From Trinickia dinghuensis (lineage in GTDB: Bacteria > Pseudomonadota > Gammaproteobacteria > Burkholderiales > Burkholderiaceae): a stretch of DNA of 64,000 nucleotides. The stretch lies in NCBI RefSeq assembly GCF_003367175.1, contig NZ_QRGA01000009.1:62001-126000 (forward strand), given 5' to 3'. The notes beneath the pieces are model-generated. The model did not search any database, was not told the DNA's origin, and was given only the letters and a program-made list of their open reading frames with translations. Shown one piece after another: positions 43,055-51,122 of this stretch. Position 1 is the first letter of the stretch; every line of letters begins with the position of its first letter. The position numbers were made by a program, and so were the translations under genes.

Positions 43055-44687
43055 CGCCTTTCATACCCCGCGCGGCAAGGGCGGACGCGCCCCCGACGTC
43101 TTCACCGTGGGCGGCTGGATGCCGATGCGCGAATACCCGCAGGACGAAGCAGTCGATTTCGCGATCGTCGGTACCGGCGCCGGCGGCGGCACACTTGCGT
43201 GCCGGCTCGCCGAGCAGGGCTTTCGCGTGGTGGCGTTCGATGCAGGCGCATGGTGGCGTCCGCTCGAAGAGTTCGCCTCCGACGAGACGCATCAAGCGAA
43301 GCTCTATTGGACCGACGAACGCATCTGCGACGGCGAGCAGCCGCTCAAGCTCGGCAGCAACAACAGCGGCAAAGCAGTGGGCGGCAGCACGGTCCACTTC
43401 GCGATGGTGTCGCTGCGCTTTAGGCCCGAGTGGTTCAAATCGCGGAGTCTGCTCGGCTATGGCGCCGACTGGCCGATCGATTGGCGGGAGATGTGGCGCT
43501 ACTACGCCTATGTCGAAGATGCGTTGAAGATCTCGGGCCCAGTCGACTACCCTTGGGGCCCGCATCGCCCTCGCTATCCGTATCGCGCGCACGAGATGAA
43601 CGAGGCGGCGCTCGTGCTCGCGCGCGGCTGCGAAGCGCTCGGCATCCGCTGGACCCCTACGCCGCTCGCCACGCTTTCAGCTCCGCGCGGGCAGGCACAC
43701 CCGTGCGTTTATCGCGGGTTTTGCGTCGCGGGCTGCGCGACGAATGCGAAGCAGAGCGCACTCGTCACGTGGATTCCGCGTGCGGTGCGGGCCGGCGCCG
43801 AGATTCGCGATTTGGCGATGGTCGGCCGAGTCGTGGTGGACGAGCACGACCGCGCCACCGGCGTCGAGTACTTCCGCGAAGGGCGCTGGCAATTCCAGCG
43901 CGCGCGCAACGTGGTCGTCGCGGGCTATGCGATCGAAACACCGAGGCTGCTGCTCAATTCGGCCACGTCGCGCTTCCCCGACGGCCTCGCGAATCGCTCG
44001 GGTCTCGTCGGCAAGAATCTGATGGTGCAAGCGAATCAAGCGGTTTGGGGCTTGATGGAAGATGAAGTCCGCTGGTACAAGGGGCCGCCTTCGCTCGCGA
44101 TGACCGAGCATTGGAACTACACGGACGAAGGCAAGGATTTTCACGGCGGCTACTGCTATATGAGTCAAGGCCCGTTGCCGAACGCTTGGTCCGCAATACA
44201 GACCGGCCGGGGGCTTTGGGGCGATGCGCTGCACGGCGAGATGGAGAAATACAACCATCAAGCGGGACTGAAGATCGTCGGCGAAACGCTGCCGCAGGAA
44301 ATGAATCGCGTGACGCTGGCCGACGAAAAGGATTCTTACGGGTTGCCGATTGCGCGCGTCACACACTCACCGTGCGACAACGACAAGCGGCTCGTCAAGC
44401 ATGCGCTCGACTTCATGCGCACGGCATTGGAAGCGGCCGGCGCCAAAGAGGTGTGGCAGCAAGAGGACGACACCTGTCATCTGAACGGCACCGCGCGCAT
44501 GGGGGACGATCCGAACACGAGCGTCGTCGATGCCGATTGCCGAAGTTGGGACATTCCGAATCTTTGGATTTGCGACGGCTCTGTGTTCCCGACCGTAGGT
44601 GGGGTCAACCCCTCGTTGACGATCCAAGCCATCGCCTGCCGCACGGCGGACCGCATCTCGGCCCTGAGCGGGCGCGGCGAGTTGTGA
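43044..44687 (+). CDS. GMC-family flavin dehydrogenase large subunit
   Basis: This 547-residue oxidoreductase has the FAD motif GTGAGGGTLACRLAEQGF at about 43-60, a Cys-rich insert (CVYRGFCVAGCATN) typical of gluconate and sorbitol dehydrogenase subunits that hold an iron-sulfur cluster, and the C-terminal catalytic region with CHLNGTARMGDDP and VGGVNPSLT. It oxidises a sugar, sugar acid or alcohol and passes electrons to a cytochrome c. The GTG start at 43044 follows AAGGAG. No cytochrome subunit gene follows, unlike the usual three-gene operon. Confidence 0.92.
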   Translation: MRDDAFHTPRGKGGRAPDVFTVGGWMPMREYPQDEAVDFAIVGTGAGGGTLACRLAEQGFRVVAFDAGAWWRPLEEFASDETHQAKLYWTDERICDGEQPLKLGSNNSGKAVGGSTVHFAMVSLRFRPEWFKSRSLLGYGADWPIDWREMWRYYAYVEDALKISGPVDYPWGPHRPRYPYRAHEMNEAALVLARGCEALGIRWTPTPLATLSAPRGQAHPCVYRGFCVAGCATNAKQSALVTWIPRAVRAGAEIRDLAMVGRVVVDEHDRATGVEYFREGRWQFQRARNVVVAGYAIETPRLLLNSATSRFPDGLANRSGLVGKNLMVQANQAVWGLMEDEVRWYKGPPSLAMTEHWNYTDEGKDFHGGYCYMSQGPLPNAWSAIQTGRGLWGDALHGEMEKYNHQAGLKIVGETLPQEMNRVTLADEKDSYGLPIARVTHSPCDNDKRLVKHALDFMRTALEAAGAKEVWQQEDDTCHLNGTARMGDDPNTSVVDADCRSWDIPNLWICDGSVFPTVGGVNPSLTIQAIACRTADRISALSGRGEL

Positions 44688-44797
44688 TCTGAGATGTGAC
44701 CTGAGTTTACATTTCCGTTGCGTCCCGGATTGACAGCTTCCGGCACGTTCGTTGCGTGAAAACGTAGTGAATGAGCACAACCAATCGGAGGTCAGCG

Positions 44798-45376
44798 ATG
44801 GCGGAAAACACGCAAAACAATCCGACCCAGTCACAGCAGAACGAAATCGCGGCGAAGAGCCCGGCGAAGACGCCTGCGGCGGGCGGCGATATGCCCGACG
44901 CGAAGACGCAAGGGCAGGCGTTCCACAAGGCTAAGCGTCAGGCATCGACCAGTTGGGTGGGCGCGAAAGATCCCGCCCCATTGCCGACGATGGAACACCG
45001 TACGGAAGATGCGAATAGCGACGATCCCGTTGCACGTGCGAACGCGCGGACCGTGTCGGTCGACAACGCCGGCATGGCCGCCTCGGACAACACCGTAGAC
45101 ACGGACGCGAAGGGTCTGGAAGCGCGACGCGATGCATCGATGTGGCAAGACAACGTCATCAACTCGAATGCGACGCTAGAAAACAACGTTTTCGTTCCAC
45201 CGGATGGCTTGGTCGATCTAGACAGCCGTCCGGGAGGCAACGTGCCGGTGGTCGCGACACGGGAAGGATGGCGGGTGGCCTATCACGGAACCGTCGACGT
45301 GCCCCAGCGCGACGGCACGCGCGCCGAGCAGGTATTCACGCTCGAACGGACGGGGAATGGGTACAGCCACGGGTAA
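44798..45376 (+). CDS. DUF3005-like hydrophilic protein
   Basis: This 192-residue protein has an Asn/Gln/Ala-rich N-terminal half and a conserved-looking C-terminal part (DGLVDLDSRPGGNVPVV, REGWRVAYHGTVDVP, RAEQVFTLERTGNG). From memory this matches DUF3005 proteins of Burkholderia. GGAGGTCAGCG precedes the ATG at 44798. No signal peptide. Function unknown; such proteins often rise in stationary phase, but the sequence does not show this. Confidence 0.7.
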   Translation: MAENTQNNPTQSQQNEIAAKSPAKTPAAGGDMPDAKTQGQAFHKAKRQASTSWVGAKDPAPLPTMEHRTEDANSDDPVARANARTVSVDNAGMAASDNTVDTDAKGLEARRDASMWQDNVINSNATLENNVFVPPDGLVDLDSRPGGNVPVVATREGWRVAYHGTVDVPQRDGTRAEQVFTLERTGNGYSHG

Positions 45377-45474
45377 CGGCGAGTGCCGACCGAGGGGGCT
45401 GTCGCGACGTCGACCGGCGCCGCGTTCGCCGCCTGGTCGGTCGAGCATTGTCAAATAGGCGCCGCGGACCTTCC

Positions 45475-46488
45475 TCACTCATGCCCGTACCCCTCGTGCC
45501 CGCTGGCCTTGCCGCGAAATACCCAATACGACCAAACCACGTAAATGAGGAGAATCGGCAGCACGAACGCTGTCCCGATCATCAAGAACTCATGCGACAC
45601 CGGAGCCGCCGCGGCCTCCCATAACGTGACCGAAGGTGGCGCGATCATCGGCCAGAGGCTGATCACGAGCCCCGAAAACGACAGAAAGAACAGCCCCACC
45701 GAACAGACGAACGGCAAGACCTCGCGCTCCCGATCCGCCCCGCGCACGAGCAAGCCGGCAAGCAGCAGCGTCACGAGCGGCACGGGTGCGAAAAACGCGA
45801 GATTCGGCCAAGTGAACCAGCGCGCCGCGATGCGCGGGCTGAACATCGGCGTCACGATGCTGACGATGCCGATAAAGATGAACACCAGCACCATCACACG
45901 CTGCGCGACACGCCGCGACCACATTTGAAGGCCACCTTGCGTCTTCATGATGAGCCAGGTCGCACCCTGCAGCGCATAGCCGGCAATGAGTCCGAAGCCC
46001 GTGAAAATCGGAAACGGCCGCACCCAATCCCAGCTGGTGCCGACGAACTTCCCGCCAGCCTCGTTGAATCCTTGGACGAACATGCCGAGGATCACGCCTT
46101 GAGCGAAGGTCGCGAGCACCGACCCGCAGGCAAACGCAATATTCCATAGTCTCCTATTCGCGTCCGGCACGCCTCTGAACTCGAATGCCACGCCCCGGAA
46201 GATGAGCCCGAGCAACATCAGCAAAACGGGAAAATAAACGGCGGGAATGATGATCGCGAACGCGCCCGGGAAAACCGCCATCAGTCCCGCACCGCCCAAT
46301 ACGAGCCACGTCTCGTTGAAATCCCACACGGGCGAGACCGACGCCATCATCACGTCGCGATCCGATTCGCTCTTGCGAAATAGGAAGAGGATGCCCACCC
46401 CGAGATCGAAGCCGTCGAGGAGGATGTACATCAGCACGGCGAAGCCGAGGATAGCGGCCCACAGCGGGACCAAATCAAGCTGCGTCAT
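45475..46488 (-). CDS. cydB: Cytochrome bd ubiquinol oxidase subunit II (CioB type)
   Basis: This 337-residue inner-membrane protein has eight or nine helices and begins LVPLWAAILGFAVLMYILLDGFDLGVGIL, the classic subunit II opening (quoted here only by its first and last residues: LVPLW to GVGIL). It also has PVWDFNETWLVLGGAGL. It overlaps the end of cioA by 14 bases with GGGAGG upstream. No CydX-like short protein is seen after it, as usual for the cyanide-insensitive subfamily. Confidence 0.95.
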   Translation of the reverse strand: MTQLDLVPLWAAILGFAVLMYILLDGFDLGVGILFLFRKSESDRDVMMASVSPVWDFNETWLVLGGAGLMAVFPGAFAIIIPAVYFPVLLMLLGLIFRGVAFEFRGVPDANRRLWNIAFACGSVLATFAQGVILGMFVQGFNEAGGKFVGTSWDWVRPFPIFTGFGLIAGYALQGATWLIMKTQGGLQMWSRRVAQRVMVLVFIFIGIVSIVTPMFSPRIAARWFTWPNLAFFAPVPLVTLLLAGLLVRGADREREVLPFVCSVGLFFLSFSGLVISLWPMIAPPSVTLWEAAAAPVSHEFLMIGTAFVLPILLIYVVWSYWVFRGKASGHEGYGHE

Positions 46489-47903
46489 CGTCGCCTCCCT
46501 TTACTTCCGTATACGCAGGCGCTTTCGATTCCTCGCCGTCGCTGTGCTGCACGGCCGACAGTGGACGAGCCGCACGCCGATTGAGCGTCTGCGGCCCCGG
46601 CGGGCGCGCATCCGGGCCCAGCCGTACCAGCCGGGCGAGCAGCACGCCTCCCGCGCCGAATATGAACAGGTAGCTCAGTACATACAACGCGAGCGATAGC
46701 GATACGTCGGCGGTCGTCAGCGATGGCGTCACGGAATCGGCGGTCCGCATCAGCCCGTATACCGTCCACGGTTGACGGCCCGCCTCGGTCGTCGTCCAGC
46801 CCGCGAGCACGGCAATAAAGCCGAGCGGGCTGGCGAGACGGCAGACGGCCAGCCATCGCCGGCTTGCATAGAGTTTCCGTTTGGGCCAAAGCACGAGCCC
46901 CGATATCACGATGACGAGCATCAGCAACGCGATGCCGACCATGATATGAAACGCGAAGAACACGATCGGCACGTTCGGCCGATCGGCGCGCGGCCAATCC
47001 TTCAATCCGTGAACGAGCCCGTTGGGATCGTGCGTCAGGTAGATGCTGCCCAGCACCGGGATGGAGATCTCGAAGTGATTGCGTTCCTCGTTGTCGTCGG
47101 GAATCGAAAATAGATTGGCCGGCACGCGGCGGCCCGTATCCCAGAGTCCTTCCATCGCGGCGAGCTTCGCCGGCTGATATTCAAGCGTATTGCGGCCGTG
47201 CTCGTCGCCGATGAAGATCTGCACCGGCACCATGACGATCAGAAACCAAAGCCCCATCTTCACGCCCTTCCTCGGGCGCCCGCCGTTTAAGCAGATAATG
47301 CGCGCCAACGCCAAGAATGACGAACGCCGTGGTGACGAGAAAAGCCGTGACCGTATGCGCGAGCCGATACGGAAACGACGGATTGAAGATGATCGCGAGC
47401 ATGCTCTCGGGCACGAACTTGCCGTCCACGATCCGATAGCCGCTCGGCGTTTGCATCCAACTGTTGACCGCCAGAATCCAGAACGACGACATCAACGTGC
47501 CCGCCGCGACGAACATCGCGGACAACACGTGCGCCCACTGCGGGACGAGTTTTCGGCCGAACAGCAAAACGCCGAGAAACGCCGATTCGAGAAAGAATGC
47601 GGTCAGCACTTCGTAAGCCATCAGCGAGCCGATCGCACTCGACGTCGCCGCGATGAACCGGCTCCAGTTCGTGCCGAATTGAAACGGCATGACGATGCCC
47701 GACACGACGCCCATCCCGAACGACACGGCGAAGATGCGAATCCAAAACGCCGATAGCCTTCGGTAAACATCACGGCCGGTCGCCCACCAAAGCACCTCCA
47801 GCGTGGCGATGTAACACGACAGTCCCACGGTGAACGCCGGCAACAGGATATGCAGGGCGATCACCCAGGCGAACTGCACGCGCGATAGCAATAAAGCGCT
47901 CAT
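46475..47903 (-). pseudogene. cydA: Cytochrome bd oxidase subunit I (CioA type), frameshifted
   Basis: Two overlapping frames together encode a complete subunit I of about 475 residues. The first (from ATG at 47903) starts MSALLLSRVQFAWVIALHIL and runs through LGVGAHYLLKRRAPEEG. The second continues as KMGLWFLIVMVPVQIFIGD to the stop at 46475. They join if one base is removed near 47,260-47,270, in the stretch GGGCGTGAAGATGGGG. Both halves are otherwise intact, with no other stops. Either the gene is freshly broken or the base is a sequencing error. The short quinol loop and lack of CydX point to the cyanide-insensitive (Cio) subfamily. It is cotranscribed with cioB. Confidence 0.85.
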
Positions 47904-48120
47904 GGCGGATGGTATGGCGTGGTGAAGAGGGATACGGCATGCCGGCGCGGATCGAAGAATCGCGCCCCTTCTCTCCCTTTATAGGTCAGCAAAGCGAATG
48001 CCGCGATGCGGTAATCGGCCGCGTCGAATCCGGCACGGGATATGCGTGACCAGCCACAGCCGAATGCGCACGGCCTGGGCCGCGCATTTCCACCGAACAT
48101 CACGTTTCTCGGAGACTCAC

Positions 48121-49134
48121 ATGGTGCGTTCGCTTCGCCAGCCGAAGATCGTCGTCGTTACCGGAGCCAGCGCGGGGGTCGGCCGCGCGGCTGCCCTCGC
48201 CTTCGCGCGCCTCGGCGCCGACGTCGCGCTGCTCGCGCGCGACGCCGAGGCGCTCGAGCACGTTGCCTCGATCGCCCGCAACCACGGCGTGCGTGCCATG
48301 CCGATCGCCGTCGACGTCAGTGCCGCTCACGAAGTCGAAGCCGCCGCCAATCGGATCGAAGCTGAACTCGGTCCGATCGACGTATGGGTCAACAACGCCA
48401 TGGTGACGGTGTTTTCCCCCGTGGCACGGATGAAACCCGAGGAGTTCGCGCGCGTCACGGAAGTAACGTACCTCGGCTATGTCTGGGGGACGATGGCGGC
48501 GCTGGAGCGGATGAGCCGCCGCAACAAAGGCGTGATCGTGCAGGTGGGTTCGGCCCTGGCCTATCGCGCGATCCCGCTGCAATCGGCTTACTGCGGCGCC
48601 AAGCATGCGATCCGCGGCTTCACTGATGCCCTGCGCTGCGAACTGCTGCATGAAAAAAGCGGCGTGCACGTGACGATGGTGCAGATGCCCTCGCTCAACA
48701 CGCCGCAATTCGATTGGGCCCAGAGCAAGATGCCCGGCGCGCCGCGTCCGGTCGCGCCCATCTACGAGCCGGAGGTGGCGGCGCGCGCAATCGTCTGGGC
48801 GGCCACGCACCGGCGGCGCGAACTCTATGTCGGGCTGCCGTCGATCAAGGCAATCGTCGCGAACAAGTTCATCCCGGGCTATCTGGACCGGTACTTGGCG
48901 AAGCGCTCGTTCGCCGGGCAACAACGTAAGAGCCCGACCGATCCCGGCCATGCCGTCGATCTGTGGAAGCCTGTTGCCGGCGCGCATCGCTTGCGCGGCT
49001 CGTTCGGCGCAGAGGCGAAATCGTCGAGCGCCGCGCTATGGCTCGATACGCACCGTGGAACCGCATTAGGCGCTGCATTGGCATTGGGCTTGGTCGCTTT
49101 GCTAACCCGCCGCAGACTAGCTTCCCACGCATAG
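48121..49134 (+). CDS. Short-chain dehydrogenase with C-terminal membrane anchor
   Basis: This 337-residue SDR has cofactor motif TGASAGVG at about 14-21, NNAM in place of NNAG, catalytic Ser (QVGSALAYR) and YCGAK. The C-terminal 90 residues extend beyond a classical SDR and end in a hydrophobic helix (GTALGAALALGLVALL) followed by Arg-rich residues, suggesting membrane attachment. GGAGACTCAC precedes the ATG. It is transcribed divergently from cioAB. Substrate unknown. Confidence 0.88.
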   Translation: MVRSLRQPKIVVVTGASAGVGRAAALAFARLGADVALLARDAEALEHVASIARNHGVRAMPIAVDVSAAHEVEAAANRIEAELGPIDVWVNNAMVTVFSPVARMKPEEFARVTEVTYLGYVWGTMAALERMSRRNKGVIVQVGSALAYRAIPLQSAYCGAKHAIRGFTDALRCELLHEKSGVHVTMVQMPSLNTPQFDWAQSKMPGAPRPVAPIYEPEVAARAIVWAATHRRRELYVGLPSIKAIVANKFIPGYLDRYLAKRSFAGQQRKSPTDPGHAVDLWKPVAGAHRLRGSFGAEAKSSSAALWLDTHRGTALGAALALGLVALLTRRRLASHA

Positions 49135-49167
49135 CTCCGCACGCGCCCATACGTGCGGTCTGGGCCG

Positions 49168-49191
49168 GGGGGGCGATCGATAGCGCCCCCC
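49168..49191. terminator. GC hairpin between convergent genes
   Basis: GGGGGGCG pairs with CGCCCCCC around an eight-base loop. A second hairpin (CCGCACG with CGTGCGG, 49137-49158) lies just before it. Together they sit between the ends of the SDR and the ThDP-enzyme genes, as expected for a bidirectional terminator, though no T-run follows. Confidence 0.5.
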
Positions 49192-49218
49192 ATCAACATA
49201 AGGCCGAGTCCCTAGTAC

Positions 49219-51015
49219 TTAGGATTCCTTCTTACCCGGCAACACCGAAGCCATCACTTGCTTGGCCGTATTGACGATCACGCTCCCTTCTTCGGGATCG
49301 CCTTCCATCAGCGTGCGCATGAACTTGCGTGCTTGCACGAGCGTCACGTGCGGCGGCAGTGGCGGCACGTCCGGGTCGGTCTTGATTTCGAGCACCACGG
49401 GCCGGCCCGCAGCCATCGCTTCGTCCCAAGCAGGACCGATCGCTTCGGGTGCATCGACGTAGATCCCTTTGAGGCCGATCAGTTCGGCGAAGCGATGATA
49501 CGGCACGTTCGGCAGATCCTGAGAGACCTCGAACTTCGGATCGCCCTCCATGACGCGCTGCTCCCACGTCACTTGGTTCAGATCCTCGTTGTTCATGACC
49601 ATGCAGATCCACCGGCCGTCCTTCCATTTCCGCCAATACTTGGCCACGGTGATGAGTTCGGCCATATTGTTCATCTGCATCGCACCGTCGCCCACCATCG
49701 CAATCACGGGCCGGTCCGAATGCGCGAACTTCGCGGCGATCGCATAAGGCACGGCCGCACCCATCGACGCGAGGCCGCCCGAAAGCGAGCACATCATGCC
49801 GCGCCGAATCTTGATGTCGCGCGCATACCAATTCGCGCACGAGCCCGAATCGCTCGTCAAAATCACGTCCGAGGCCAGCCTCGGCGATAGCTCCGTGAAG
49901 ATGCGCTGCGGATTGACCCCGCGTTTGACGCTCTCCTTCGCGCGCTTGTCGAGCGTGTTCCACCATTCCGAGGTCCACCCCTCGATGCGCTTGCGCCACG
50001 CCTCGTCGGTCTTCTGATCGAGTAGCGGCAGCAGCGCGCGCAGCGTCTCGGCGCTATCGCCGACGAGGTTCACCTCCATCGGATAGCGCAGGCTCAGCAT
50101 GTCGGCGCCGATGTCGATCTGCACGCCTCGGGCTTCGCCTTCCTTCGGCAAGAACTCCGAATACGGAAACCCCGAACCGATCATGAGGAACGTATCGCAA
50201 TGATTCATCAGCTCCCAGCTCGGCTTCGTCCCGAGCAAGCCGATCGAGCCCGTCACCCACGGATATTCGTCCGGCACCACGGCTTTACCTAGCAGCGCCT
50301 TCGCGACGCCCGCCTTCAATCGCTCGGCAACGGCAATCACTTCGTCGGTAGCGTGCAGCGCCCCGGCGCCAACGAGTATCCCGACGCGCTTTCCGGCATT
50401 GAGCACTTCGGCCGCACGCGCGAGATCGGCGGGCTCGGGCATGATGCGCGGGCGCGAATAGCCGACGCCCGAATGCGCCGTCCCGTGCTTGCGCGGCGGC
50501 GGCGTGTATTCGAGATCCTGAAGATCGTTCGGAAAGATGATCGCCGTCACGCGGCGCTGCGACAGCGCGATGCGGACCGCCCGATCGACCATGTGCCGCA
50601 CTTGGGGCGGCACGCTCGCTTGCTCCACATACGAGCCGGCGACGTCCTTCAGCATCGAAACGAGGTCGACTTCCTGCTGATAGTGCGAGCCGAGCCCCGC
50701 GCGTGCCTGCTGCCCGCAAATCGCGAGTACCGGCATATGATCGAGCCGCGCGTCGTACAGTCCGGTAACGAGGTGAGCCGCGCCCGGGCCCGAGGTTGCC
50801 ATGCACACGCCGAGTTCGCCCGTAAACTTCGCGTATGCGCTGGCCATGAACGCGGCCATCTCTTCGTGACGGGCCTGGATGAATTCGATCTTGCCGCCCG
50901 CGCGCTGCAATGCGCCGAGCAAGCCGTTGATGCCGTCGCCGGGGTAGCCGAATATGCGCCGCACGCCCCATTCATGCAATCTTTCGACGATGAAGTCGCC
51001 CACCGTTTGCGCCAT
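49219..51015 (-). CDS. ThDP-dependent pyruvate oxidase / acetolactate synthase-like enzyme
   Basis: This 598-residue enzyme has the activating Glu in RHEEMAAFMASAYAKF (about 52-67), SGPGAAHLVTGLYDA, a central FAD/ADP-type domain, and the ThDP/magnesium motif GDGAMQMNNMAEL. The family includes pyruvate oxidase (PoxB-type, releasing acetate and CO2) and related decarboxylases. A C-terminal lipid-binding helix like that of E. coli PoxB is not obvious. The ATG at 51015 is chosen because GGAGG lies just upstream; an ATG at 51060 adds 15 residues. It is a single gene, probably monocistronic. Confidence 0.88.
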   Translation of the reverse strand: MAQTVGDFIVERLHEWGVRRIFGYPGDGINGLLGALQRAGGKIEFIQARHEEMAAFMASAYAKFTGELGVCMATSGPGAAHLVTGLYDARLDHMPVLAICGQQARAGLGSHYQQEVDLVSMLKDVAGSYVEQASVPPQVRHMVDRAVRIALSQRRVTAIIFPNDLQDLEYTPPPRKHGTAHSGVGYSRPRIMPEPADLARAAEVLNAGKRVGILVGAGALHATDEVIAVAERLKAGVAKALLGKAVVPDEYPWVTGSIGLLGTKPSWELMNHCDTFLMIGSGFPYSEFLPKEGEARGVQIDIGADMLSLRYPMEVNLVGDSAETLRALLPLLDQKTDEAWRKRIEGWTSEWWNTLDKRAKESVKRGVNPQRIFTELSPRLASDVILTSDSGSCANWYARDIKIRRGMMCSLSGGLASMGAAVPYAIAAKFAHSDRPVIAMVGDGAMQMNNMAELITVAKYWRKWKDGRWICMVMNNEDLNQVTWEQRVMEGDPKFEVSQDLPNVPYHRFAELIGLKGIYVDAPEAIGPAWDEAMAAGRPVVLEIKTDPDVPPLPPHVTLVQARKFMRTLMEGDPEEGSVIVNTAKQVMASVLPGKKES

Positions 51016-51122
51016 CTGTGCCTCCGATACCGTCTGTCCTCGAGACTCGATGTCGCGCAAGAAGTGCGCCCGTGAAGCACGTCAATCCTGCCAAGCAGTT
51101 CGATCGATTCGATCGATGCCGG

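Noticed and set aside
45218-45478. CydX-like small subunit after cioB
   Set aside because: The open frame overlaps the DUF3005-like gene, has no single membrane helix and does not resemble CydX; Cio-type oxidases commonly lack it.
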